Below, in pieces: positions 45,300-58,240 of a stretch of 64,000 nucleotides of DNA (position 1 is the stretch's first letter; every line of letters starts with the position of its first letter). The DNA is from Paraspadella gotoi (Eukaryota; Chaetognatha), in assembly GCA_051294375.1 (NCBI GenBank), contig CM119268.1, positions 23,569,938-23,633,937 of the forward strand, read 5' to 3'. Both the position numbers and the translations under genes were made by a program. The notes beneath the pieces are model-generated. The model made no database searches and was not told the origin of the DNA. It saw only the letters and a list, made by a program, of their open reading frames with translations.

Positions 45300-45662
45300 C
45301 AGGCTGAGATGCACACGTGGTTTCCCCTCTTCTGTCCAGCGGAGCCGGACCGTTCGGCAGCTCCGCAACCTCAGCCGCTGCGCAGGAGGGGCGGCAGCTG
45401 GGTAAAAGCAGCGGGTATATTCGGCCCCATTATGGAGAAGGGCTGCCAACAAAGGGCAGGTTCCGTCTCTCTCTCTCTCTTTTTTTATCTCTTTCCCAAC
45501 TCTCTCTCGCCTGTTGGCCTCTTCATCTGTTGAGTATCTTTCTGTCTCTCCCTCTCTCTCTCTCTGTCTCTCTCTCTATTCTCGTTTTCCGAAATGTTAC
45601 TACGGATCAACTTTCCCACCAAATTTGAAAAGTTGAAAAGGTTACGAGAGGATGTTAGCTGC

Positions 45663-45708
<46 letters not shown>

Positions 45709-45884
45709 AAATAAAAAATTCAAGAGTGTGAATGAGTGTGTATTTGTGTGCGTAAAGCCCAAAGAGATAGAAGATAGAGAGATTAGCCAAAAAAAAGTTA
45801 ATTTCCGTCTCCCACTCTCTCCATCTTTTCTTCAAAACATATTTTCTTTTTAAAATAAGAAGCAACAACTTGGTCGAAACTTCG

Positions 45885-45966
<82 letters not shown>

Positions 45967-46035
45967 CTACGACGTGTTCACTACCCAAAACCTTCCTCTT
46001 CCTCCTCCCTAAACCAGTGAACTTTCCTTTACTCT

Positions 46036-46066
<31 letters not shown>

Positions 46067-47109
46067 TTCCTATCTTTTTATCTCTCTTGGACCTATTCTA
46101 TTCTCCTCCTCTCCTCCTCCTCCTCCTTCTATCCCTTCCTCTTCATACCCGTCGAAAAAAATTCCAAGCCCGTCTCTCTCTCTCTCTCGTCTCTTCTCTC
46201 TCTCTCTCTACTCTCTCTCTCTCTCTTTTCGTACTTCTCGCGCATTGCCTTTTGAATTCACGACGCCGTGTCGCTCGTCGTTCTTCTGTCGTTCGTCGTC
46301 CTCTAGACTTCTCGTCGGACTTCTTCCTCCTCCTCCTCCTCCTCCTCCTCCTCCATACGAAGATCCATTGAGCTCTGTCTCTCTCCCGGCATTTCTCCGC
46401 ATCTCTTCTTCTTTCGAAAAGAACGAGAGACCGCAGAACCCACTCGCTCTCTGTCTCTCTCTCTCTACTCAAAGAGAGAAAAAAAAAAACCCTTTCGACA
46501 ATAAGTTTAGTCCGCTCTTCTTCTCTTCAATTTCGAATAACCTTTTCAACAATTTTGAACTTTTTTTTCTTTTCATCGAAAAAAAAAGAAAATATAATTT
46601 TTTTTTCGGAGAAAAAAACTTTTGAACTTTGAAATAAAAGTTGATTAAATATTTTTAGTCAGTAAGAACAAAAAGAAAATAACAAAAAAAGAAAAAAGAG
46701 AAGAAAAAAAAGGCAAAAAGAGAAGAAACTTCTCTTCGATAAAAATGACGAAACCAACTAACTCGAAAACGAAAAAAAGAAAAACTCTAAAAATTTGGTC
46801 GCGAAATAAAAAAAAAAAAAGAAATCTTTTTTCTTCTTAAAAACCAGAAAAACTAGGAAAATTCAAGAAGAATTTTAAACCCGAAGGTGGAAAAACTTTG
46901 AATTTGGGCGTAAACTTACCTTTTTAAAGTTCGAAGTGCAAAATAAAATTAAGGATTTATCCAAAAAAATCAATTAAATAAATCTCCCAAAAAAAACCTA
47001 TTTATTTTAAAAGAAAAGTGTCGAATCCCCAACTCATTTCTTCGCATTCGCTCTATCACCAAAACTCTATTCACCAAACTCCTATCACAAAACTCCTCCC
47101 TATCACAAA

Positions 47110-48026
47110 ATGTTTCTTCTAAACCGTCCCTTTCCCTCGCTCCACTACTTGGCTTCCACTCCTTTCCTCTCGATCCTCACCTCTCGCTACATAATCATCA
47201 CGACGGAACTCCGTTGCTCCTGCCGCCTTCACTCCACAGAACAGCAACAACTGGCACTGCAACAGCGCCGCCTCCAGCCCCTTCCCGCCGCCAGAATCGT
47301 CGCTCGTTGTCAACCGCCTTCCAGACTTCTTACTCTTCTGCCTGCTCTTGTTGTGCGGCGCTGCTCTGCCGTCATTCCCGCAGAGGATCGTCGAGCCTGC
47401 GTCGAGAGACGGAAGACCTTAAGGACGAAAAGCGTCTTCGACGCCTCCGCTTCCTTTTCCTCCAACCCGCCTCGTCCTCACCTTTCGCAGCTCCAACGAG
47501 ATCACCCGTCCCACTCTTTCGTTCGAAGACGAACGAGATACCTCCGCTGCAGCTCTCTATCAGCCTCGCCAGCCTCCGGCGGCACAGGTCGACGCCGCCT
47601 CCTCCGACCTCAACTCCTCCGGTTAGACTCGAAAGCAGCCGCAGTCGTTCGTCCCCGCCACCATCGAGAAGCCACGAAAGGTCGGCAAGTCCAGCGACAG
47701 AGGAAGAGTTGCTACGGCGGCAACTCGAACGACAAAGACGGTGGACGGAAGCTGTCGGGATCTACGGGTGCGCAGAGCGCCTCTACAGCAGTTGGCCGAA
47801 GCGTGCCGCCGCGGACATTTCCACAGACCGAACTGAAGGACATTCTCTTCACGGTTGAAAACTCGGCCAAGTTTCACTCTTCGCGCTCCGATTTTATTGG
47901 ACACTTGGGTCTCGTTCGTTCGCAGCAGCAGCGATATTTTGTCCGACGCGAGAAGATGAGAACTTGCAGGCGAAGGATCGGCGATAAATTATTGGCTACG
48001 AATTGTATAATAGTCATAATAGGAAG
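47110..48026 (+). pseudogene. fringe exon 1, inverted copy C, frameshifted
   Basis: The start ATG context and the donor GGAAG|GTGAGA match copy A. The open frame of about 300 codons that covers it changes register several times (it enters and leaves the fringe frame). TELKDILFTV and RRIGDKLLATNC are recognisable near the end. Confidence 0.8.
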
Positions 48027-49048
48027 GTGAGAAAAAGAGGGATTGGGTGGCAGTGTGGAAATGTCTGTTGGAAAAAAGGAACTGGGTGGAGCGTGAATGG
48101 AAAGAATGAGGTATGAATCTTTGTGCAAACAAAAGTTGAAAACGGATTATAGAAGTGAATGGAAAAAATTGGAAAATCGCTGACAAAAGTAAGAACTCGG
48201 AGAAGAGTTATGGATAATCCGTAAATGATATATTTAAAAATAAAGTAGGAACAAACGTTCCAAACGTACGACCTTTTCGGAGACTCCAAAAGTAAACAAT
48301 CCTCAGTTTATATTTTTATCAAAAGAACAAACGAGCATAAAAAAGTAGTGAAAAGAATTGATAACAAAGAGAAAAACGAAAGTGAAAGATGGAAAAAGTG
48401 AGAGTTAAGGCTCACAATTTGTGACACCAAAACCCAATTTATAATTCTAAGAACAAAAACGAATGCCCCGGTAGGCATATTTTCTGAATAGGTCCAGGGT
48501 GACATTTATTCCTTCAGCTCTTAACCCTCGAAGCGATTTCGAGCTAAATTAACTCTCTCGAGTTTTTTTACCAAAAGGAAACTTTTTTTATTTGGTCTTA
48601 AAATCGAAAAATGTCCCCGGGGCGAAAAAAATGACCCAAAAATTTCTTTTATTAGGATTTTTTTATTTATTTTTTTTTTGTTGATCGTTTTAGTTTTTCT
48701 CTTTTACTTTCTTTTTTTTTAGTTAAACTTTAAATTTTTAATTGTTAACATAAAACTATGAATTTTCTTAGCAACCTTCGGTTTTACACTTTTACAGTTT
48801 AAAAATTGTTCCTAAAATTTTTAAAAACTTTTAAACTAACGAAATTTGTTAATTTTAAAAAACAGATGTTTATACACATTAGAATTTTTGAGGTTGAATT
48901 TTTTATCAATTTGACCCGATACCTACTCAAAACTTAATCCGTGTCTTTCCCTCTCTCCTCTCTCTCCTCTCTCTCTCATCTCTCTCTCTCTCTCCTTCTC
49001 TCTACTCTCTCTCTCTCTCTCTCGTTCTCACTCTCTCTCTCTCTCCAG

Positions 49049-49691
49049 GCTCTCTGCTGCAAGATTGTCCAGAATTGGACGCCTTCCTGCGCGACTCCTC
49101 CAAGCGCTGGTTCTGCCACGTAGACGACGACACTACGTCAAACATCCCTGAGATGCTTGCATCTGCTAAGGAGCTACGATCATCGCGAAGACTGTATCTC
49201 GGCAAACCTTCTCTATCGCCATCCCATGAGATCGTCGACCGAAATCATCTCTCCCACTCCCCCCGGCGACAACAACAACCAAACAACAACAAACAACCGA
49301 GCCTCGTTCTGGTTCGCCACGGGAGCGCGGCTTTCTCGTCTCTCCGTTCTCTCGCCGATAAGGATTGGCGCCCGTCGCGGGAAATGGGCTGTTCACGCGC
49401 GTGGGCTGACGCCATTCAATGAGGACAGCATCACGATGGGTTACGTCGCCGAACACGTGTATAGGAACTCGCATTGACCCGTCGTGGAAGATTTCATTCG
49501 CATTTGGAGTCCATGAGATTAATTCCTCCTTCGCCAGATTAATAAGCAAGTGACGCTTGAGCTACGGAAGTATGATCGGAATACAACGTTCTGAGATAAG
49601 GGATTCGACGAAAGTTCGATCCTTCAATTACTGAGATCTCTTCATTGTAAAATTGTTTTCAAGAGCGACAGGGTGGGTGAATATTGTTTGA
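49049..49691 (+). pseudogene. fringe exon 2, inverted copy C, frameshifted
   Basis: Acceptor CTCTCCAG|GCTCTC. Preserves the exon start better than copy A (DAFLRDSSKRWFCHVDDD is readable) but has indels later, and the Asn tract is altered to a Gln/Thr-containing one. Intron 48027-49048 corresponds to the copy A intron. Confidence 0.8.
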
Positions 49692-49768
49692 GGTGAGGGG
49701 GTCTGTCGGTCTCTCTGTCTAACTCTCTCTCTCTCTCTCTCTCCTACTCTCTCTCTCTCTCTCTTACT

Positions 49769-49819
<51 letters not shown>

Positions 49820-50117
49820 AATCTCTCTCTCGCTAATCATCGATCGATATAACCAACTGTGTCGTCGTCGTCGTCGTCGTACCTCATACCCCTCCAGTTG
49901 ATATTTTGCTCGAATCTAAGATGTCATAAAACTATCACCTCTCTCCATCTCTCTCTCCTTTTCCCCTCTCCCTCTCTCTCCCTCTCTCTCCCTCTCAGGT
50001 CAACTTTAAGCTTGTGATTCTTTGTTTTTTTTTTGAGTTTCAACTCAATTTTTTTTTAAGTCGTACAAAATTTTTCGACCAGTGATGTTTTATGATTTTG
50101 ATTTCTTCGTAGTTAGT
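49692..50117. other. CT and GTC tracts at the end of copy C
   Basis: Spans the place that is an N run in copy A (20312-20492): CT repeat, then AATCATCGATCGATATAACC, then GTC repeat, then CT to about 50,000. Confidence 0.7.
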
Positions 50118-50275
50118 TATCTCTCTCTCCCTCATCTCAGTCAACTGGCCCCAGTCACCTCCAGCTCTTTAGCCATTCTCCAGTCGCTCTGGCTCATATG
50201 CTTCAGCCCTCGAGATGCCCCCATGGCCCGGCAGCCTTCGAAATTCATGCCCCTTTAAACACAAAACTCGAAATA

Positions 50276-50313
<38 letters not shown>

Positions 50314-50742
50314 TCTCTGGGTCAGGACTTGAAAAAGTCAAAAATGGTCAGATTCTTATTCATGGACAAATGGACCACACACAGGATCTGGGCGAGTCTG
50401 GTGCATCCTTTGATTTCTTCGTTACTCAACGTCCTCAAGTTAATTTTAACTAAATATTTATATACAGAATATGGTTTTTTAAAGATTGCTAAAACTGGTA
50501 AAAAGGAAAGTAAAAAAAAATTGTTAAACGCGATGAATTGAAAATTNNNNNNNNNNNNNNNNNNNNNNNNNNNNNNNNNNNNNNNNNNNNNNNNNNNNNN
50601 NNNNNNNNNNNNNNNNNNNNNNNNNNNNNNNNNNNNNNNNNNNNNNNNNNNNNNNNNNNNNNNNNNNNNNNNNNNNNNNNNNNNNNNNNNNNNNNNNNNN
50701 NNNNNNNNNNNNNNNNNNNNNNNNNNNNNNNNNNNNNNNNNN

Positions 50743-50776
<34 letters not shown>

Positions 50777-51590
50777 CTCTCTCACGGGAAAAGATTCGTC
50801 GATTAAGCAGACGAGAAAAATTATTACTTAGCTTAAATCGTTGGGAGGAAAAGAAAAGTAAGATAGAATAGATAAGGAAGGAAAGAGAGGAGTATAAAAA
50901 ATAAGATAGGCTTAAAAAGGAGAGGAAAGATTAGGAAGGAGAGAGAAAAGAAGAAAAAAAAAGAAAGGTTTAAAAGAAAAGATAGGAAAGATTAGAAAGG
51001 AAAGAGATTGTTAATCCATTAATCTTAAATCGCTTAATCTTTAATCTTTGATCCAATATTCTTTGATATATAATCCCCTAATTAATTCATTTATCTTTAA
51101 TATTTTATAAATCAATCGTTAATATTTATTCTTAACTACTTCCCACGACGAATTTTCCCTAAAATTTCTGTGATTTTTCCCCACTAAAGTCACAGTCACA
51201 GTCCGCGGTTCACAAAAACCCCCGAGTTTTTCGTTTTCACCCACTAACGAAATTATTCTTTCTGTTTTGACAGAAGAAAAATAGAAAATGTAAACAAACG
51301 AAATCATGATTTGAATGGACGTGACTTTCAGTTCAGTTCAGACTTTCAGTTTCAGACTTTCACTTTCAGTTCAGACTTTCAGTTCAAACTTCAAAGGAAC
51401 CGACGCTTGTGAAAAAGTTCACCTCCCAAAAAAGTTCACCTCCCAAAAAGCGGAGTCACAATTTCTAAATGTTCTAATTGTAAATACAACGAGTCAATAG
51501 TATTTTCACGGAGTTCGCCTTAACTGACCAAATCGTTGTGAATTATAAGACGTCGGATCGATCCAAAAGAGTTTCACAAAAAAAAAAANN
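50118..51590. other. Unique DNA right of the duplicated block
   Basis: CT tract at 50277-50318, N run 50547-50742 with GA, AG-rich (50850-51010), and a GACTTTCAGTTCA-type short tandem repeat (51328-51390). A 108-residue frame from 50215 crosses the CT tract and has no recognisable domain. Confidence 0.5.
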
Positions 51591-51960
51591 NNNNNNNNNN
51601 NNNNNNNNNNNNNNNNNNNNNNNNNNNNNNNNNNNNNNNNNNNNNNNNNNNNNNNNNNNNNNNNNNNNNNNNNNNNNNNNNNNNNNNNNNNNNNNNNNNN
51701 NNNNNNNNNNNNNNNNNNNNNNNNNNNNNNNNNNNNNNNNNNNNNNNNNNNNNNNNNNNNNNNNNNNNNNNNNNNNNNNNNNNNNNNNNNNNNNNNNNNN
51801 NNNNNNNNNNNNNNNNNNNNNNNNNNNNNNNGGGGGGCAGTTTACCCCTGAGAATTTTCCTCTCGTGAAAAGAAAATTGTTGAAGAGAAAAATCGTTAGC
51901 GAATTTGAAGAAAAGAGAAGGGAGGTTAGAGGAAGGGGGAGGGAGATAGCGGGAGAGGAT
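51591..51960. other. Gap and purine-rich DNA
   Basis: N run 51591-51831 between an A run and a G run, then GA-rich DNA. No gene. Confidence 0.6.
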
Positions 51961-51980
51961 AGTGGGGGAGGATAGTGGGG

Positions 51981-52255
51981 GAGTCAAGTCAAGTCAAAGG
52001 TCAAGTCAAAGGTACAGTCAACTAAAGTCAAGTCTTATGAGGTCAGGTCAAATCAAAATCAAGTCAAGTCAAGTCAAGTCAAGTCAAGTCAAGTCAAGTC
52101 AAGTCAAGTCAAGTCAAGTCAAGTCAAGTCAAGTCAAGTCAAGTCAACTCAAGTCAATCAAGTCAAGTAGGTCAAGTTATATCAACCCAAGTAAATCCAA
52201 GTCATAAGTCGTAAGTCATAAGTCCAGTCAAGCCAAAAGTAAAGTCAATCCCAGT
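51981..52255 (+). repeat. (AAGTC)n pentanucleotide satellite
   Basis: About 20 perfect AAGTC units at 52060-52145 inside a wider zone of AAGTC/AAGTCAT variants. Confidence 0.9.
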
Positions 52256-52259
52256 CAGT

Positions 52260-52493
52260 CAAGCATAGAAAAGTAAAGTGGAGATGCCTCAATGTCTATC
52301 CGCACGCCTCAGCCGTTTTGCTTGCAACGATTGCTTCCTTCGCGTTGAAAGCTTGGGAAGTAACTTAAGCGTCGAAGGAATAAAATGAGTCGAGTATTTA
52401 GCGTGAAAATTCACGTGAGATTTAATATTTTCAACGCGACAGATAATTAAGGGGATGACGACGACGATGATGATAATGATGATGATGATTAGA

Positions 52494-52525
<32 letters not shown>

Positions 52526-52701
52526 TAGAGAGAGAGAGAAAGCGCTTCACAGACAGAGACAGAGAACCCTTTGATCAGAGTTTATCGAGAGAGAGACAAA
52601 AATAACCGAAAGAAAGAAAATCAATCATCCGGAAAAGAATGTGCATTTATTCGGGGGGATGGAGAGAGAGAGGGAGAGAGAGAGGGAGAGAGAGAGGGAG
52701 A

Positions 52702-52732
<31 letters not shown>

Positions 52733-53965
52733 GGGGTAAGAGGAGTAGTGATGACCGGGAATGATAAAGAAAAAGATGTGATAAAGTCAATCTTTCTCTT
52801 CCCCCCTCCCTCTCTCCCTCTTTCCTCCCTCTCTCCATCTTTCCTCCCTCTCTTTCTCGTTCCACACTCTCTCCTTTTTACTCCCTCTCTCCTTCTTTCC
52901 TCCTTCTCTCCCTCTTTCCTACTTCTCCCCCTCTTTCCTCCCTCTTTCCTCTTTCTCTCCCTCTTTCTTCCATCTCTCCCCCTCNNNNNNNNNNNNNNNN
53001 NNNNNNNNNNNNNNNNNNNNNNNNNNNNNNNNNNNNNNNNNNNNNNNNNNNNNNNNNNNNNNNNNNNNNNNNNNNNNNNNNNNNNNNNNNNNNNNNNNNN
53101 NNNNNNNNNNNNNNNNNNNNNNNNNNNNNNNNNNNNNNNNNNNNNNNNNNNNNNNNNNNNNNNNNNNNNNNNNNNNNNNNNNNNNNNNNNNNNNNNNNNN
53201 NNNNNNNNNNNNNNNNNNNNNNNNNNNNNNNNNNNNNNNNNNNNNNNNNNNNNNNNNNNNNNNNNNNNNNNNNNNNNNNNNNNNNNNNNNNNNNNNNNNN
53301 NNNNNNNNNNNNNNNNNNNNNNNNNNNNNNNNNNNNNNNNNNNNNNNNNNNNNNNNNNNNNNNNNNNNNNNNNNNNNNNNNNNNNNNNNNNNNNNNNNNN
53401 NNNNNNNNNNNNNNNNNNNNNNNNNNNNNNNNNNNNNNNNNNNNNNNNNNNNNNNNNNNNNNNNNNNNNNNNNNNNNNNNNNNNNNNNNNNNNNNNNNNN
53501 NNNNNNNNNNNNNNNNNNNNNNNNNNNNNNNNNNNNNNNNNTCCCTCTCTCCCTCTTTCCTCTTTCTCTCCTTCTTTCCTCCCTCTATCCCTCTGCAAGT
53601 GAGAAGAAATAATATTTCTTTTTTTTGTTTCTTCGACGAAAACCGGAAAATTTTCGGGATTTTTCTTTGAAGTTGAGAGAGAGAGAGNNNNNNNNNNNNN
53701 NNNNNNNNNNNNNNNNNNNNNNNNNNNNNNNNNNNNNNNNNNNNNNNNNNNNNNNNNNNNNNNNNNNNNNNNNNNNNNNNNNNNNNNNNNNNNNNNNNNN
53801 NNNNNNNNNNNNNNNNNNNNNNNNNNNNNNNNNNNNNNNNNNNNAGAGAGAGAGAGTGAGAAAGAGATCCGTCATTGATCAGCATAGTAAGACAGAGATG
53901 AAGTCTATTTTCTTCGGTCTCGATCCGGTGACCTCTCAGTCGTCGACGAATCAACGCGTCTGTCG

Positions 53966-53999
<34 letters not shown>

Positions 54000-54430
54000 C
54001 GTCGTCGTCGTCGTCGTCCTCGTTGTCGTCGTCGTCGTCATCATCGTCGTTGTTTTCTTTGTTGCCAATCTTATCTAATGTCAATTCACATTATTGATAA
54101 AAGATATAGAAGAAAGGATAAGTTGGGTCAAAAGGTGAAAGAGAAGGTGAAAGAGAGGTGAAAGAGAGGTTCGGGGGTCGATTGGACCCGAACTTGACCC
54201 ACGAGTGACCCAAAGATCAGAGGTTTGGGTCACAACGAAAACTGGGTTAAGTATAAAGAGAGAGGGAGAGAAAGGGAGAGGGAGAGCGAGATGGAGAATA
54301 AGGCGTAGTAAAATTTCTAAATTTAACTTTAATTAAAATTCTAAAAGTGAGGAACGAACAACATTATACGAATAAACATTTATGTAATAAAAAATTTATA
54401 ATAAATTTTAAAATTTACGCAGTAGGTCAT
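52260..54430. other. GA/CT-rich low-complexity DNA with two gaps
   Basis: GAY repeat (52457-52488), GA tracts, CTCC/CTTT-rich DNA around the N run 52985-53541, GA around 53688-53844, and a (GTT)n(GTC)n tract (53965-54055). Long frames here are repeat or N translations. No gene. Confidence 0.7.
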
Positions 54431-54600
54431 ATTTATACTAGTACTAAACCAATAAATGTTAAAATTTCAAAACAGTTTTTTCTAATATTTTTTTGCAGAT
54501 TTGGATTTGTTATAAAAAGTTGATAAAAAGAAATATGACTATTTTTTAAAAATTCCTTCATTAAATAGGTCAAAAATGAGAAAAAGCTATATTTTAAGCC
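54430..54600 (+). repeat. Interspersed AT-rich repeat (TTATGTCATTAA family)
   Basis: Shares CAATAAATGTTAAAATTTCA, AAAAAGTTGATAAAAAG, TTCATTAAATAGGTCAAAA and AGCTATATTTTAAGC in order with 13555-13760 and the inner part of the hAT-type element. Confidence 0.55.
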
Positions 54601-54649
54601 AAAAATTAATGCAGAAAAAAAAGAGCAAATACTTGAAAAAAGAACAAAG

Positions 54650-54683
54650 AGTTTTAGTCTCTCTCTCTTATACTCTTCTCTCT

Positions 54684-54752
<69 letters not shown>

Positions 54753-54897
54753 AACGACGAATCGCTAAAAGAAAAATGAGAAGTCTTGCCTAAGAAATGG
54801 AACAAAAGTAAAAAGCAAATATTCTCGCAGTCCGGGGAAAAAAAAATGAGGGGAAAAGAGAGAGAGAGAGAGAGAGAGAGAAGAGAGAGAGAGGAGA

Positions 54898-54929
<32 letters not shown>

Positions 54930-55015
54930 AGAGAGAGAGAGTGAAAGAGAGAATCGTTCATCCGCGCCCTAATTTTTAACGAGAGTGAGACGATAGGCAA
55001 TAGGTGAGGAGAACG

Positions 55016-55084
<69 letters not shown>

Positions 55085-55540
55085 AGAAAAGGATGAGGAT
55101 AAGATCTCTTCTGNNNNNNNNNNNNNNNNNNNNNNNNNNNNNNNNNNNNNNNNNNNNNNNNNNNNNNNNNNNNNNNNNNNNNNNNNNNNNNNNNNNNNNN
55201 NNNNNNNNNNNNNNNNNNNNNNNNNNNNNNNNNNNNNNNNNNNNNNNNNNNNNNNNNNNNNNNNNNNNNNNNNNNNNNNNNNNNNNNNNNNNNNNNNNNN
55301 NNNNNNNNNNNNNNNNNNNNNNNNNNNNNNNNNNNNNNNNNNNNNNNNNNNNNNNNNNNNNNNNNNNNNNNNNNNNNNNNNNNNNNNNNNNNNNNNNNNN
55401 NNNNNNNNNNNNNNNNNNNNNNNNNNNNNNNNNNNNNNNNNNNNNNNNNNNNNNNNNNNNNNNNNNNNNNNNNNNNNNNNNNNNNNNNNNNNNNNNNNNN
55501 NNNNNNNNNNNNNNNNNNNNNNNNNNTGCTCTTTTCTGCT
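54650..55540. repeat. CT and GA tracts with gap
   Basis: CT (54655-54750), GA (54858-54945, 55020-55090), N run 55114-55526. Confidence 0.85.
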
Positions 55541-55612
55541 TGCTCTTTTCTCTTCAATTCTCTTATCTTTTCCTTTATCTTAAGCCCTTTTTTTATATTA
55601 TAATACTTTGCC

Positions 55613-55785
55613 AGTTTTTCCGTTACTCAGTGCCACATTACCATTTAGATTTTACCACTTAATCTTTAATATTCGTTTCTCAGTGCCACATTACCATTTA
55701 GATTTAACCACTTAATTTTTAATATTCGTTTCTCAGTACCACATTACCATTAATATTTTACCACTTAATCTTTAATTTTCGTACA
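55613..55785 (+). repeat. Three tandem units of about 58 bp
   Basis: Each unit reads TCAGTGCCACATTACCATT, then ATTTTACCACTTAATCTTTA and ATATTCGTT. About 90% alike. Confidence 0.9.
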
Positions 55786-55859
55786 TGTGCAATTTCATTT
55801 TTTTCTTTCTCTTTTTTCTTAATTCATATTTCAGTTCCGACGCCAAGCAGCTGTTTCAT

Positions 55860-55995
<136 letters not shown>

Positions 55996-55999
55996 CGTT

Positions 56000-56121
56000 A
56001 CGAGTTTAAACACTTTTCAAATTTCAGTCTTCTAAATTTTTTTCTTCAAAATAAGGGGCGTCTCTATTTTTTAAAATGTCTTGACATTTGACGCCTGACA
56101 AAAAATACTTTCATTCATCAT

Positions 56122-56161
<40 letters not shown>

Positions 56162-56660
56162 TGGAACTTTTAGAAGGTTTTTATTGAACTTTTTGAAAGT
56201 GCTCAACAATAATAATTGTATAATAAAGAGAACAGAAATGTTAAAGTGACGCAAAAAATATAATACTTTTTATTATGTTAGAGAAGGAATGTTGTGGGCG
56301 ATAAACAATAAAGATATATTGTATATATGTTTTATTCGTTTACAACAATTATTTGAAACAATACATTCAAGTGACCATACAGCATTACAGATAAACGCAT
56401 AAATTGTACAATTTACAATTCAACTAAATATAAAAATTTAAATTAACAGAACGAAAAAAAATTAACAATAAGCTGACAAGATTTTTAGAATATTGTTTCT
56501 AGAGGAAAACAGGATTCAAAATTTTTGGATCTACAAGCTAAAATTTTGTAGATATCATTATATCCAAATTATGATGATCTTATTCTCAGAATTGTTTCCA
56601 TCTCCTCGTCTCGACTCGATGAAGCTAATAAAACATAAATAATAATAAGAAGTAGTAATC
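56000..56660. other. AT-rich intergenic stretch
   Basis: A GA tract at 56124-56158. No gene. Confidence 0.5.
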
Positions 56661-56664
56661 ATGA

Positions 56665-56775
56665 GTCTTGATTAAAAATCTTGCAGGGTCCCGTCTTGTA
56701 AGAGGGATTGAGTCCATAAACCACCAAAGTCCGTCCAAAGTCAGGGGCAAGATAGCTTATTTAATAAATAAATGA
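56665..56775 (-). repeat. SINE-like family B, copy
   Basis: On the minus strand: TTAAATAAGCTATCTTGCCC, CTGACTTTGGACGGACTTTG, GTGGTTTA, CCCTCTTACAAGACGGGACC, CTGCAAG, ATCAAGACTCATG. Confidence 0.65.
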
Positions 56776-57860
56776 ATAATATTTATATTGGTTGTACAAA
56801 TAAATGTGAATTAAATGCAACTGAATATATTCTGATAATATACTGTTGTATCAAAACTGTAGTGTCGCGTTTAGAGCTGAGGTCGATTCTTCAGATGAGA
56901 AATTCGAAAGAGGGATTCCAGGAAATGCTGCGGCTGGGGAGGCGGCATGCTGCTGCTGCTGCATTTGCTGTTACGGCGCAGAAAAACATTCCTTTGGTCA
57001 GAAGGAAAAAGAAAGAAACAAAAGGAGAAAAAAAATACTTCAAATCCTTAAATCGTTTTTGGGCAAAGAAGAGAGGAAGACGGACGAAGGGAGAGGTAGG
57101 GGGACGAGACAGAAGAGAGAGACGAGCAGAGCAGAGCCAGGGAGAGAGAAGAGAGAGACGCAGGGGACGGAGGAGAAGCAACGGTAAAGGGAGACGAGAC
57201 CGCAGAGAGAGAGGGTGAGGCGCAGGGAGGAAGAAGGGATAAGGAAGAGAGAGACCGCACGAGAGAAGAGAAGGTGAGAGGAGGAGGGTGAGGAGGGAGA
57301 GGAGAGGAGGGAAATGAAGAAAGGCGGATGAGGAGAGAAGAGGAGGGGAGAGAGGAGTGTATAGGAGGAGGGCGTGGATTTAGGATGTAGTGGGGAGGAG
57401 TGGGTAGAGGAGGATAGGTGGGAGTGGGAGATTGAGGGTTCCGGAGTGGAGAAGTAGAGAGGACCGAGAAGAGGAGGTGGGTTAAGTGCGAAGAAGGAGG
57501 ATGTGTCTTAGAAGAAGCGGAAAGGGAGAGAGAGACGAGAGAGCAGAGAGAGAGCACAAGAGAGAGCGGGTTGAGGCAAGAGAGAGGGAGCGGACGGCGA
57601 GAAGAAGGGAAAGGGAGACGAGAGATGAGAGAGAGCAGGGGTCAGGGCAGAAGGCGAAAGGACCGATAGAGAGCAGCAGCAGACAGCGAGAGAGATCGAA
57701 AAACGGAGTGGAAAGAAGAGAGGGCCTAGGTAAAGGAGAATCGCGAAAAATTTGGGTAGGTGAAGGAAAGAGAAGTTAAAGGAATAGAAGGAAAAGAACA
57801 AAAGAATTCTGTGATAGAAATATGAAAGAAGAAGAGAGAGTATCCTGATGCCAAAGTAGA
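56776..57860. other. Purine-rich low-complexity DNA
   Basis: Long GA/GGA-rich strand from about 57,000. A frame at 56,846-57,187 starts with a CCCCICCYG cluster (a GCTGCTGCTGC repeat) and turns into Arg/Glu repeat. No family recognised and no clean exon borders. Confidence 0.5.
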
Positions 57861-58201
57861 TAAATGGAATAACTTCTCTTCTCTCCTCTCTCTCTCTCTC
57901 TCTTCCTCTTCTCACATTCTCATCCAACTGAACATTGAGTTCTTAAACCGTGAAAAGAATGAAAACATCTTTACGCTTCTTTTCCAACAAAAATCAATTC
58001 AAACTCTCTCTCTCTCTCTCACTCCCTGTCTCTGCTTTGTTTATTGTTTAACCGCCTTCTTTCACAAGAATCTTACTTGTATCTGTTGTGTTGGTGTTAC
58101 CCTTGGATTCGCTTCTCCCAGTTTAACCGCCGCCTGATATTTTCTCCCCTCACTTTAGACAAGATGGTGAACCGCGATGAGAACTAAGTCTCGGGTGAAC
58201 T

Positions 58202-58240
<39 letters not shown>

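Larger units (their letters stand above)
42187..50117. repeat. Duplicated block, inverted copy C
   Basis: Reverse complement of about 20,060-28,400 throughout, in unbroken order: foldback empty site (42959-42972), GGC block (43960-44120), TA tract, GC-rich island (45300-45450), fringe exon 1 and exon 2, CT/GTC tract. It has many indels relative to copy A and lacks the foldback element. Confidence 0.88.

Noticed and set aside
31155-50117. Two additional fringe paralogues
   Set aside because: The copies are nearly the same DNA including introns and flanks, are broken by small indels and are bounded by gaps; haplotype or assembly duplication explains them better than gene duplication.
50215-50541. 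108-residue open frame after copy C
   Set aside because: Crosses a CT microsatellite and shows no domain, signal or splice support.
52571-54161. 300-400 residue frames
   Set aside because: Mostly N; the rest is CT/GA and GTT/GTC repeat.
56772-57218. 148-residue frame and the overlapping CCCCICCYG frame
   Set aside because: Starts in a dispersed repeat, passes a GCT repeat and ends in GA repeat; no gene-like evidence.
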